A stretch of 64,000 nt of DNA, from NCBI GenBank assembly GCA_018136815.1, contig CM030941.1, forward strand, positions 3,851,432 to 3,915,431, in the 5' to 3' direction. The stretch comes from Isochrysis galbana (Eukaryota; Haptophyta; Isochrysidales; Isochrysidaceae). Positions 31,108 to 41,508 of the stretch are shown piece by piece. Numbering within the stretch: the stretch's first letter is position 1; each line of letters opens with the position of its first letter. A model generated the notes under the pieces. It made no database searches. It was given only the letters and a program-made list of their open reading frames with translations, and was not told the DNA's origin. Both the position numbers and the translations under genes were made by a program.

Positions 31108-32769
31108 ATGCTGCCGCGTGGGCTGGCCGATCGGCTGGCGGCCTCGGCGAGAGAGGGCAAGCGTGCGCTGGTCGGCCGCACGCCAGCGCTGAACGCCGTG
31201 CTCGGAGCACCACTCTTCGCGCTCGGACGTGCGCGCGCGCTCCATTCGGTGATTAGCGCACCGCTCTCAGCTCTTGGACGCGTGCCTGCACTAGGCGCAT
31301 GCCGGCCACTCTCACAGCTCTGCCTGGCGAAGCATACGCCCGCTTCGGAAGAGCGCACCGGTGTAGCTGAGCGGCTCAATGCCGAAATGCGTGAGCACTC
31401 GCCGTCGTGGGCCGACGGGCCGACGAGCGTGGTCGGCGGCGCGCCTATGGTACACTCCAGCGCAATTGTCCACGAGGGAGCGCGCCTTGGTCAAGGGGTC
31501 GTCATCGGGCCCTATTGTGTCGTCGGGGAGAACGTGCAGCTCAACGATGGCGTGCGGCTGCACTCACACGTCATCGTCTCGGGACACACCTCCATAGGTG
31601 GGCAGCCGTGCGCATGCATTTAGTGGACGCACACTCAGCGGGAGCGACACCATGGCACTCATTACGCACGGCTGCCACGCTTGTAGGCCCACACTCCGAA
31701 ATCTTCCCTTTTGCTGCGGTGGGCGCCCGCCCCCAAGACTTGAAATATCAGGGTGAGGTCTCGGAGACGAGGATGGGCGCGAGGTGTCAAGTGCACCACC
31801 ATGCCCACATTTGCGGCGGAACCGCTGGAGGCGGTGGTCAGACAATTCTAGGTGTGTGGATGCCCCACCCACCGATCTGCCCATCCTTTGCCTTGGCGCT
31901 CACCGCTGGCAAGTGAGACGACGCCCCATCGCACCCCGACCGCACAGCGCTCCTCGCCACTAGGTGACGATTGCTTGGTCATGTCTCACGTGCACATCGG
32001 GCACGATTGTGCTATCGGCTCGCGAGTCATCCTTGCCTCCAAAGCATCGCTCGCCGGCCACGTCAGCATTGGGGATCGTGCACAGGTGAGACCGCCGCCC
32101 ATGCCCGTGGTGTGGAAGCTTGGCGAGCGCTCACGGTGCGAGGGCTGACTTCCCGTCCCATCAATGGCGTAGATCTCGGGCCATGCGTGTGTGCATCAGC
32201 GGGTGCACGTCGGCTGCGGCGCCTTTGTGGCCGCTGCAGCCGTCTTGCTCGATGACTTGATTCCATACGGACTCGCAGCTGGGGCCGGCCGCGCTACAGT
32301 GGACAACTTGAACCTGCGCGGGCTCCGGAGGCAAAGGGCGCCTGCGACTGAGCAGCGCGCGATGCTGCGCGCGTTCCGCGCTCTATTTGACCTGCCGTCG
32401 CGGTCGCGGTTTGATAGGGCGATGCTACGCCACGGCGGGACGGTGCTAGAGCAGGGCAGAGTGGACACATTAGCAGCGTTTGATAACGCCGGGTGTGTGC
32501 AGGGAGTGGTGCGTGAGAGGGCTGCAGAACTCCTCAAGCACACCGTCGGCGCTTCTCGTGCCTCGCCAGGCTTCGATGACGTATCCGATGGGCGTGCTCC
32601 CTGGAGCAACGTCGGTGCCGTCGGCATGGGCCGACACGACGCGCTCAACGCCATGGGAGCAGCCATGCCCCGGCTACAGGAGATGCTGAGATTTGTGAGT
32701 GATGAGTCGCGGCTGCGGGGGCTGTGCATGCCCAGTAAGCGTGCCGCGGCGTTGCGCGACGCTACATAG
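31108..32769 (+). CDS. LPXA: UDP-GlcNAc acyltransferase LpxA, four exons, organelle-targeted
   Basis: Exons 31108-31597, 31687-31851, 31964-32085 and 32173-32769 splice to 457 residues with frame kept at each GT-AG junction. LpxA transfers a hydroxyacyl chain from acyl-ACP to UDP-GlcNAc, the first step of lipid A synthesis. The left-handed beta-helix hexapeptides are evident ([40 protein letters not shown]). The signature [16 protein letters not shown] matches the bacterial QDLKY segment, and [13 protein letters not shown] holds the catalytic histidine (H232, equivalent to E. coli H125). About 115 N-terminal residues rich in Arg/Ala/Leu precede the domain and probably target a mitochondrion or plastid. 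The C-terminus is longer than bacterial LpxA, with an Ala/Gly-rich insert. Plants have mitochondrial LpxA; here the location is inferred. Confidence 0.93.
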
Positions 32770-33177
32770 CTGGTGTGCGTGAGTGACGAAACTAGGCCGG
32801 CGTGGACGCATGGCCTCCTTACCATCATCCCGGTGCGCTTTGCTGTCCGCCCGCAAAGGTTTCCACGTCTCGCAGCGTTTCTTTCGCCCCCCACACTAGC
32901 GAGGCGGTAGCGGCAGCGGCAGCTGCCCCCCCTTGATAATGAAAAATACCGTCGACCTCTTACTCAGTGGTGCCGCCGTCTGGATTTGACTCATCCCCAC
33001 CTCTCCCCGCGGGGGTGGGGGGAGTGGGGGAGTCTTTTTCTCTGCTCCCGCCCTTCGCGCGCGGCAGGCGAGCGTGACGGATTGAGCGTGTGCGTCGCAT
33101 CCGCATTCGCGATCGACTCTTTACTTTTACACGGATTGACCGACCGGCTGACCCGCGCTCTTTCTAGGGCCCGGCCA
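32770..33177. other. intergenic
   Basis: 3' flank of LpxA. A GTCGCATCCGCATTCGCGATCG segment near 33093-33114 resembles the LTR-like starts elsewhere. No gene seen. Confidence 0.35.
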
Positions 33178-33290
33178 AAATATGTAATTATTTAGGAACA
33201 TATTTGGGCCAGTTTTTCTGAGCGAGCTATTTTTACATATTTCTGCATATTTGGGCGAGCCAAAGCCCCCCCCCCCCCGCGCGCGCTCCT
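33178..33290. repeat. ACATATTTGGGC motif cluster plus poly-C
   Basis: Contains CAAAATATGTAATTATTTAG, ACATATTTGGGCC, TTACATATTTCTGCATATTT and GGGCGAG, the same subterminal motifs as the MITE at 12351-12798, but the 22-bp terminal repeat is missing. Followed by poly-C at about 33268-33278. Probably a decayed relative. Confidence 0.65.
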
Positions 33291-33388
33291 CCCCCTTACT
33301 CGAGGACATCAGGCCCTCGCGCGCCGCGCGCCAGCGACCAGCACAACATGCCAGGAGGTAACCTGTACTAAATTCGCTCGTTCCCGGT

Positions 33389-34038
33389 TCCACGTCCACG
33401 GACACCAACGACAAGTCTCGGCACATCGCGTACCTGAACGCAAAGCAGTGGTCGAAATGGGGGGAAAAGGTGCGCTTCTGCCACTGTGCCTCTCGCGACG
33501 GCTCGTTTGCCCTGAAATCAGTTGACCTTCTATGGCTGCTCTGCCGCAGGTAGCACTGCATCTCAAAGTGCACCTCGACCTCCACGAACAGCCGCCTGTC
33601 TTCATGGGCGCAAGGTTGAAGAGTACGCCGGGTGGCCCACCTCAACACGTCCACACCGACTTCCCCCCGCTGCACGCGCCGCAAGCCGACGTCACCGGTT
33701 CCGTCTTGGTCAATATCGACATGTGCGACGATGCGCACCTATACTTCCTTGCCCCTTCAATGCCGCGTGTGAATGGCAAGGCCGTGGCGGTAAAGGTGTG
33801 CCTTCGACCACAATATGCAGTGTACTGGTGCGGCAGCGTTCCGCACTGTGGGGCAGGACACCACTGCGAACACTTCCGCCTCCACTGCTTCGTTGGTGAG
33901 GTTCCGAAGGAGCTGTCGGGTGCAGATGACGGATATGAGTTGTACTTGTGTGGTGCCGATGGTTTGCCTTATGGGACACTGCACTCGTATCACGTCATTG
34001 ATTACTTTCCCCCTCGTCGCGTAAGTGACGAGTCATAG
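33389..34038 (+). pseudogene. partial gene, possible 2OG-Fe(II) oxygenase-like
   Basis: Two exons, 33389-33469 and 33550-34038, join in frame (GEK|VALHLKVHLDLHEQP). The product has GGPPQHVHTDFPPLHAPQAD, whose HTD could be an Fe-binding H-x-D, and a later cluster VPHCGAGHHCEHFRLHCFVG rich in His and Cys, followed by ELYLCGADGLPYGTLHSYHV. The reading frame has no ATG before 33389 and the upstream DNA is a stop (near 33357) and then repeat sequence, so the 5' part is missing or lies in an exon I cannot place. Oxygenase identity is only a motif-level guess. Confidence 0.4.
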
Positions 34039-34214
34039 GTGTGATGTGTGCCTGAATGCTTGTATCTTAAGTGTAAGTTCCCCTAGTGTCAGCGTAGTGC
34101 AAGAGATAGTACGCCGCGCCAGAACAAAAAAATCCCAGCGCACGTCGACGAGTGACGATTGTGCGCAATGGTTCAGCTCCAACGACACTCACCGACAACA
34201 CGAAGGCACTCTAA
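34039..34214. other. 3' flank, no feature
   Basis: Short non-coding stretch between the partial gene and the GTTGACT minisatellite; nothing recognised. Confidence 0.3.
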
Positions 34215-34465
34215 CCCTCAACGAGTTCACTTCACAGCACACAACACAAGTTGACTCGACAACCTCATCGAGTTGACTGCACACACGCAACATGTTGACT
34301 TCCCGCTCAACAAGTTGACTGTACCCTCAACAAGTTGACTTCAGACACTGAAGAAGTTAACTCCACACACTGAACGAGCTGACTCCGCACACTGAGCAAG
34401 TTGACTCTACCCGCAACAAGTTCACTGCACGCACTCAACTAGTTGACTCCACGCAGAACAAGTTG
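34215..34465. repeat. GTTGACT/CAACAAGTTGACT minisatellite
   Basis: About ten irregular units of roughly 20 bp carry AA(C/G)(A/T)AGTTGACT; the array runs directly into the 3' end of the gypsy pol frame, whose last codons (GVNLFCVEST) are encoded by it. Thus the end of the retroelement ORF is repeat-derived. Confidence 0.8.
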
Positions 34466-36420
34466 ACCCCGACGAGACGGGAAACCGCGTCGGCGTCGCT
34501 ATGGTTAGCACCAGGTTTGTGTTCGACTGTGAAGCGATACTCGGCCAATTTGAGAGCCCAGCGCATTAAGCGTGATGCTGGTCCTCCTTGGACGGTGTCC
34601 TTCATCGTATGTAGCCAACGTAGAGCTTGGTGGTCTATAACAAGCCGAAAATGGCGGCCCCAGAGGTAAGGGCGCCAATTACGGATGCTCTCGAAAGCGG
34701 CGAGTAGCTCCACCTCGGTGGTGCTCCAGTGTCGCTCGGCAGCAGTCAGCCGACGGCCATAATACGCCACAACATGTTCGTGACCATGATCATCAACCTG
34801 GGAAAGCACGCCGCCAATGCCGAGGGTGCTCGCGGCGTCGGTCTTGACGATGAACTCTTTATCCTGGCGCGGCGCGGCCAACACCGGCGCCGATGTAATA
34901 AGCTCAATGAGGCGCTGGACAGCGCGCTGGCACTCCGGGGTTTGGGAGACCACAGCCACGTCTACGCCAGTACGGGTTAGGTCCGTAAGAGGGGCGGCGA
35001 GATGCGAAAAGCCTTTGATAAAACGACGATAGTACGAGCACAGACCGAGGAAAGAGCGGACTTTCTCGAGGGAGTTGATGTCGCGCGGGTTGATGGCACG
35101 TACGACCTCGATCTTCTTGGGGTCCATTTCTAGGCCGCGGCGGGAAACGACGTGGCCCAGGTACTCTCCCTTAATAGCAAAGAGGACACATTTGGACGCC
35201 TTGCACGTGAGGCCGGCCCAACGGAGACGCTCGAGCACGAGGTCGAGGCGGTGGAGCATTTGGTGGAAGGAGGCATCTACGCGAGCGTCGAGGGTGTCAC
35301 CGGTGCCTGTAGACCAGATTCCGATGTCGTCCAGGTAGGGCATGCAGACTTCCCAGGCTAGGCCTTGAAGCACAGCGTCCATGAGGCGGCACATGTAGGA
35401 AGGACCAGACTGCACGCCGAACGGCAGGTAGTTGAACTCATATTTTTGGCGATGGGTGCAAAAGGCCGTGATGGGCTTATCCTCCTCTTTGATGGGTAGG
35501 CACCAAAAGCCGGAGGCCAAGTCGAGCATGCACAGGAAAAGAGAATCTCGAGATCCTTGGCCGCGAGACAGGCGGTCGATGGCTTCGACCGTGAGAGGCA
35601 ACGGGCTATCGGAGATGCGGAGTTTCGAGTTAGTGTCGCGGTAGTCAACGCAGAAACGGACAGAACCATCCTTTTTGCCAACTAACACCACTCGAGAAGC
35701 CCAGGGAGAGTTAGACTTGCGAATAATGCCCGCCGCTTCCATCTCGGCGACGTGCTTTTCAACAATGGCGCGTCCTTCGTCTCCCATCTTAGAGGGAGCG
35801 TGGCGATGAGCCGTGGCACCGGGGAGTAGCGGAAGTTCGACTTCCATGACATGCGTGTGCTTGGGGTTCTTGGGGTCGAGTGCGAAGGCGTCGATGTGGC
35901 GGGCCAGCAAGCGACGAACCTGGCCGAGCTGATCAGGAGTTAACTGTTCGTCTGGGTCAACGTTAATCGAATCTAGGAGGGCGCGTTGCGCTTCGGTTAG
36001 TGCAGCTTCGGGATCGGCGTCGGTAGAGCCGGGAGTCCGAGTAGCCTCGTGAAGTACAAATTCCACGTGAGCAGAGGCCACCGGGGAGTAGGCTGGCAGG
36101 GTGACCGGGCGGGCGGAGAGGTTCCAGACGGTGACCAGGACCTCACCCTTATCGCTAGGTGTCTCCACACTTGTAGCGACAAGAGGCGGAGAGTCGAGGC
36201 CATCGCGCGAGGGGAGGCGATCCACGAGCACCGCGGAATGAGGGTGTGACTCGCGGAGCTCGAGGGGGACGCAGACGGCGAAGGTGCCTCTGGATTTGCC
36301 CGGGATCGTAACGGGCTCGCTAGTGTAGAGTGCGAAATCCCTGGAGGCCGTTGGCGCAGTAGTCGAATGCGGAAAGAGGCGGAAGTCGATCGCGGATGCG
36401 ACAAGCGACCAACTCCGCCA
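34435..36420 (-). mobile_element. Ty3/gypsy pol fragment: RT and RNase H only
   Basis: A continuous minus-strand frame of about 660 codons carries a Ty3/gypsy reverse transcriptase followed by RNase H. RT motifs in order: SPWASRVVLVGKKDGSVRFC, DYRDTN, LDLASGFWCLPI, YLPFGVQSGPSY and the catalytic box MPYLDDIGIWS. The thumb/connection has LGHVVSRRGLEMDPKKI and FLGLCSYYRRFIKGFS. RNase H shows FIVKTDAASTLGIGGVLSQ, TEVELLAAFE and VIDHQALRWLHTMKDT, ending in the EHKPGANHSDADAVSRL motif that closes RNase H in this family. Gag and a clear protease are absent upstream, and integrase is absent downstream, so the copy cannot be autonomous, yet the 600-codon frame is intact, implying recent insertion. 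The first in-frame ATG is uncertain; the frame continues past 36231 to about 36420, where hAT sequence begins on the other strand. Confidence 0.93.
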
Positions 36421-37114
36421 ACTTGTCAGTCGCCGCGCCGCCGTCTACAAGTTGTTGAGGATCACGGATGGCAAGTTCGGAGCGAACTTGGGCAAAGTGT
36501 ATGCGTACCTACTTCAAGTTGATGCGCACTTGAACAATAAGATCCCCGGCCTAAATGATCGTGTGAGAGTCAAGATGCACAACCTCTTTATGGCTCGGTG
36601 GGACTACATGCACTCTATGGTCATGTCCGCGTCGTACATCTTGGAGCCGGAGTTTTGTCGGCGCAATTTCAGCGCGGATGAGATGAACGATGCAAAGCAG
36701 GTGCTGAAGCAAATGGCGACCGCTGAGCACACATACCCTGACCTGTTGAGCGATCTCGCCGATTTTCAGGAAGCGTCTGCGACAGGAATGTATGACCTCA
36801 ATGACTCGATTGCATTTTCGGAGAAGGCTAAGCAGATGGCTTCGTACAAATGGGCGAATATCTACTTGGCAAAATGGCCCCATTTGCGTTGGGCAGCGAT
36901 GCGTTTACTCGCATTGTCGTGCTCGGCCTCGGGGTGTGAGCGGTCATGGTCAGTGGAAGGTTGGATTCACTCCAAGAAAAGGAACAGGCTTGGGCAGCTC
37001 ACTGTCGAGAGGCTTGTTTGTAAGGTGCCACACCAATTTGCTGCTGGAGGATTTGATGCGGAACTGGGAGTCGTCTGTGCTTCCATGGGACTTGGAAATG
37101 ATACCAGATCCTAA
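36390..37114 (+). mobile_element. hAT transposase C-terminal fragment
   Basis: Open plus-strand frame of about 240 codons without a usable start. It ends with the hAT dimerization domain: WANIYLAKWPHLRWAAMRLL then LSCSASGCERSWSVEGWIHS and KKRNRLGQLTVERLV, matching the family pattern (..ASSAASERSFS..G.I.S..RNRL). The catalytic RNase H-like part is missing, cut at the junction with the gypsy fragment near 36400. The stop codon falls inside the left inverted repeat of the hairpin element that follows. Confidence 0.88.
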
Positions 37115-37315
37115 AATAGCTACTGGGGGATCCGCTTACGGCACCCCCCATGAGCAATCTCCCAACAGCTCTCGGGGGATTTTCTCGGTCCCCCGATAGC
37201 TCTCGGTGGGGCTGTTGGCGATCGGGAGAAAAATTTCCCCCCGATAGCTCCTGGGGGCCCCCGGGAGCTCCTGGGGGGCGTTGGCTCCTGGGGGGTAACA
37301 TTGCTATTTTAGGAT
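37108..37315. mobile_element. hairpin-rich non-autonomous element (copy 2) with 13-bp TIRs
   Basis: Bounded by perfect inverted repeats ATCCTAAAATAGC (37108-37120) and GCTATTTTAGGAT (37303-37315). The inside is a reverse-orientation match of 7430-7600, with repeated CCCCCGATAGCTC..GGGGG stems and GGAGCTCCTGGGGG palindromes. It touches the hAT transposase stop codon, so it may be the hAT element's own subterminal region or a separate insertion. No target duplication is evident. Confidence 0.7.
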
Positions 37316-37568
37316 TCGCACGAGTATCTGGTGCGAAAGTAGAGTGCCCATGAGTATTAAAAAAGGGGAAGATGAGGGGACAAAGGAAAGAGAGAAAGTA
37401 CTTTACAGAGTAGGAAGAAGCGAGGAAGAAGCAGGGAAGAGAGAGAGAGAGAAAAGGAGAGACTCTGGGGGGTGGGAGGGGGGAGGAGAGAGAAAAAGAG
37501 AGGAAAGGGAGGAAAGGAGAGAGAGAGAGAGAGATGTGCTCGTCGCCCTCTCTCTCTCTCTCTCTCTG

Positions 37569-37628
<60 letters not shown>

Positions 37629-37904
37629 TCTCGTTGTTGGAGCATCTCATTTCCGCCCCGCCCCCCCCTCTGCAATCTTTTGCGGAGAGGAGAGAGAAAG
37701 AAAAAGCGGAAGTTATATATGTACGAGGAGGGGGGAGAGGGGGTGGAGGGGGCGGGGAAGGCCGAGAGGGGCGAGGCGGGAAGGCGGCGAGGGGCGAGGG
37801 AAAGGAGAGGAGGGGGGGGTGTTGTTGGGCCCCAGGGTCCAAGGCGAGAAGGAAGACGGGAGGGGGAGGGGGCGGAGGGCGGACTAGTTTTGGCGTCTTT
37901 CCGT
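37316..37904. repeat. GA/CT simple-sequence 5' flank of CDF gene
   Basis: Purine-rich at 37370-37530, (CT)n at about 37548-37640, then purine-rich again at 37680-37890 on the plus strand. ORFs through this are simple repeats. The start codon of the transporter follows at 37905. Confidence 0.8.
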
Positions 37905-40487
37905 ATGGCCTCTCGCGTGTGGTCTGGGCGCCTCTGTCCCTCCTCTCGCTTCCTCTGCTCCTCTTCTCGCTTCCTCTGCTCCTCCTCTCGGCGCCCTCTG
38001 CCTTCTCGTGAGGCCTCCGAGCTGACCGCAGCACACCGGATCACCTGCATTGGCGCTGCAGTTAATCTCTCTGCTTCTGCGGCAAAAGGTGCGGCCGGGC
38101 TCGCTGCAGGATCTCCGGCGCTCCTCGCTGATGCCGTACACTCGCTCTCTGACCTTCTCTCCGACGCTGTGGCTTTGTGGGCGACGAGCGCAGCTCGGCG
38201 CCCAGTCTGCAAGCACACGCCCTATGGCTCCGGAAAGTTTGAGGCGCTCGGGGCGCTCGGGTGCTCCGCGATGATTGTCGCAGCGGGAGTGAGCGTGGGC
38301 GCCCACTCTCTCAGCTGCCTCCCGCCACTCCTCACATCGTACTTGCCTGCAGACGCGCTCGTCTGGCTGGGGTGCGAGACGGTGGGCGAGACGGCTGTGT
38401 CGGGCGCGGCCGGCGGACTGACGCGCGAGCAGTGGCTCGCCGCTGCCGCCGCTGGCACTGGCGTCGTCGCCAAGGAGGTGCTGTACCGCGAGACGATGCG
38501 TGTGGGCAAGGAGGTGCGCTCATCAACTCTCCTCGCCAACGCGTGGCACCACCGGACGGACGCGCTGTCGTCCGTGGTCGCCGGGGTAGGGCTGATTGGT
38601 GGTGCCGTCGGTATGCCTGTCCTGGACCCAGCCGCCGGACTCATCGTCGCCGGCATGGTGACGCGTGTGGGCATCGAGATGGGCGTCGAGAACGTGGCCG
38701 AGCTCACTGACACTGGCGCCGTCGATGAGCAGACGCTTCGTGAGATTGAGCGGCGCGCACTCGGCGGCGATGACGAGGTGCGCGCCACGCGCCCCAGCCG
38801 CCGCCGCCGCCCCCTCTCCGTCCCCTTCCTCACTCGACGACCGCCCTCGGGCGCGCCGCCCGCAGGCGCTCGGCGTCACGTCGCTTCGGGCGCGCAAACT
38901 CGGGCCAGCCGGCCTCTCAGTCGAGTTGAGGTTGCAAGTGCCCTTCCACCTCTCGGTTTCGGCGGCGCAGCAGGTGTGCGTCACCAACGGGCTGCGCGCC
39001 GGGCGCGCTCACCCGCTCGTTCCCCCCTCCGCGACTGATCCACCGCGCCCGCCGCCCGGCTGTAGGCGGCGACGCGCGCTCGGCTGCGGGTGCTCCACGG
39101 ACGGGCGGAGGTGGGAGACTCCACAGCCACGGATAGCGGCGGCTCGGAACTGAGGGTCGCCGAGGTATCCATCTCGCTCGATGCGGAGCGGCCCGAGGTA
39201 GAGGTGAGGCGCGCCATGACGCCTCCGACGCGCGCGACATGGCGCATCGATGCCTGGTGCAGCGCCCGCTCACCACCTGCACCGCACGCGGCCGGAATAG
39301 GACGGACGCGAATTCTCGGGCGACGTGATTGTGGGTGGCGCGGTCAACCCACGTCCGGACCAGCTGATGCGGCCGTCGAGCGAGATCGAGCAAGGTGCGC
39401 TGTAAGCTTCTACTCGGTGCATCCGCCGTCCCGCGTGGCTGCACTCCCTAGCCCTTCATTTTTGCTCGGCCTGCTCCGCAGATGTGCGAGCGGCCATAGT
39501 GGCAGGTGGCTGCGGCGTCCCGGGCGGAGAGGCGCGGCGTCGAGACTCATGGCCCGTCATGAACGTGGCAGCGGCGGGCGACGCCGCCAGCCCTCCCCCC
39601 CGTGGCACTGTGGGCGAGGGCGAGGGCGAGCCTTTCGGCGACTCTGCCCGTTTGCCGCGGGTTTGGGGACTCACGCATGCCAATATCCATTGGCGTACTG
39701 CTCGGCGAACGGTGCGCCCGCCCGCCGCCAGCGCTGCCAACGCTCTCGCTACAGGCGTGGGCGGGGTGGGCGGCTGCCGCACGACCTCTTCCTTGCCGGC
39801 AAGCGCCAAGGCGGACTCGGGGGCGGCAGGCGCGCTGGCTGCGGCTCCCATGGGTAGCGACCCAAGCTTCCCAGCAAGCTCATTGCTCTCAGCGGGCAAC
39901 GCAGGCTGGCTCGTGAATGACGTGCAAAACGGCTTTGTCGGTGATGGCGCTGTAGTGGAGGCGTCGCTCGTCGTTGATCCCAACGCGACGGTGCGTTTGG
40001 CGCCCCGCCTCGCACCAGACTTGTGGTCCGCCACGCTTGAAGCAGGGCTCCGTGCCGCCCGCTCGATTCGTCCGATTGGTGCGGTGGCACCGTCACCCCT
40101 CTCTGCATCCGCGTTTGCTCTCAGGTCCGCGACGCGCATGCGCTGGCAGCTCTCGTGCGCCGAGCGGTCCTCACGGCGGTCCCCGACGTCGCAGAGGTGG
40201 ACCTGCACCTCGAGCTCTTCGATCGCGATGGCGCCGACTTTTACCGCTCGCCGGCCGAACTGCCCCCTGCATCGAGACTACCTTCGCTGGAAGAGGCAGA
40301 AGTGAGCGCAATGGGCTGGTTGGCTAGAGGGCGTGAGACTCGAAGCCGCTTGTGGCGCCGCGCCTCCGAATCGCAGGCTTGGCAGGGATCGCGTGGCGTA
40401 CGCCCGGGCTCACCGCGTCGATCAAGACAAGGGCTGCGCACCATCGCTTCCCCATGTGGGCACAGCGCCTCAAGTGCTCTTATCTGA
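37905..40487 (+). CDS. cation diffusion facilitator with duplicated C-terminal domain, about 7 exons
   Basis: Exons inferred: 37905-38777, 38866-38973, 39066-39203, 39301-39394, 39482-39505 (24 nt), 39905-39990, 40125-about 40487; phases agree at all joins. CDF proteins export Zn, Mn, Fe or similar ions. Metal-site helices: ADAVHSLSDLLSDAVALWAT and LLANAWHHRTDALSSVVAGV, plus the loop PYGSGKFEALG. The ~40 N-terminal residues (MASRVWSGRLCPSSRFLCSS) are Arg/Ser-rich, suggesting an organelle. After the membrane part come two tandem cytoplasmic dimerization-type domains: TSLRARKLGPAGLSVELRLQ..VAEVSISLD, then EIEQDVRAAIVAGWLVNDVQ..VVEASLVVDPNATVRDAHAL..VPDVAEVDLHLEL. Most CDFs have one. The last exon's end is uncertain; another intron near 40303 (gaa|gtgagc) is possible. 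Ion specificity cannot be told. Confidence 0.85.
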
Positions 40488-41508
40488 CCTTCTGTCCCCC
40501 TACCCTATTGGCTCAGGAGCGCCTTCGAGGGAAGCGTGTTGCTGCGAAGCTTAGACGTGCCGCTGGGCTCGGCGAGCGTGGCTCATTCCCATGTGCTGAT
40601 GCTTCAAGTTGTGCGCAAAATGCCGGGACACGTCGTCATCACACCTAGATATACGCAGAGCATTGCGTAGCAAGCGCGATGCTCGTCGGTGTTCGATCTT
40701 GTGCGGGGCCTCGCCGAGTAGGCACGTGCCCCGTTTCACCTGCGACGTTAAATAAAGACGGCTCGCACCCGGTAAAGGCGTTGTCTAGGCTCTCGAATCC
40801 CTGAGCCGTTTTCGCCCAATTCGACAGCACCTGTTATGTGTGCCGGAACACTCAATGTCCTTCTTTCTCAGCGCACTCTGCAAGGTGCAAGGCTGAGCGA
40901 CAACACGTCTAGCAGCTTGCTTGCGTGGACTCATTCTAGGTCGATCTCCAGCCACTTCTCCCTTCACTGTGTGAACTTGTGCTCGTGTGTGACATATTTA
41001 CCCCTTCCTCCTACGTTGCAAGACCGGATTTTGAATTTGGTGTTGGAGTTGGTAATGCCATTTCAAAATAAAATAACTGAGCTATTAGTGCATCGCTGCT
41101 CCTCGCGTAGCGCCCCAGCCTGGTCACCAACTGATGCGCAACGCACGCGCTTGCCCATACACCTGCCCGCTCAAGCGTGGTGAGTGCCCGTTCAAGCTAA
41201 AAACGTGCCCTTTCGAGCAGCTCCCCTTCACGACCCCCCCCCCCCACACACCCCGCGCGAGGCCTGCTCATTATAAACCCCACAAATACAACGAGTGAAA
41301 GGCGCGCCCCCAACGCATACACAGCGGGGGGAAACGCACCCAGGACCCATGGGGAGGGAGCGTCCCTATGAGAAAAAAGCGACGCACCAACAATCGTTAA
41401 GAATATTGATGATTCAGGCCACTACCACTGCTAGCTACCATTCCCCTACCTCACTCATTCCTTGGTCTTTGGTTTCGGAGGGCGGGGACATACGCACCCG
41501 ACCAGCCA
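40488..41508. other. intergenic
   Basis: Between convergent genes. No exon recognised. Poly-C near 41237 and no obvious repeats. The 3' ends of both flanking transcripts must lie here. Confidence 0.35.

Noticed and set aside
39850-40080. A nicotinamidase-like gene (WLVNDVQNGF resembles VVDVQNDF)
   Set aside because: Splicing places this segment in the second C-terminal domain of the CDF transporter; no other isochorismatase motif follows.
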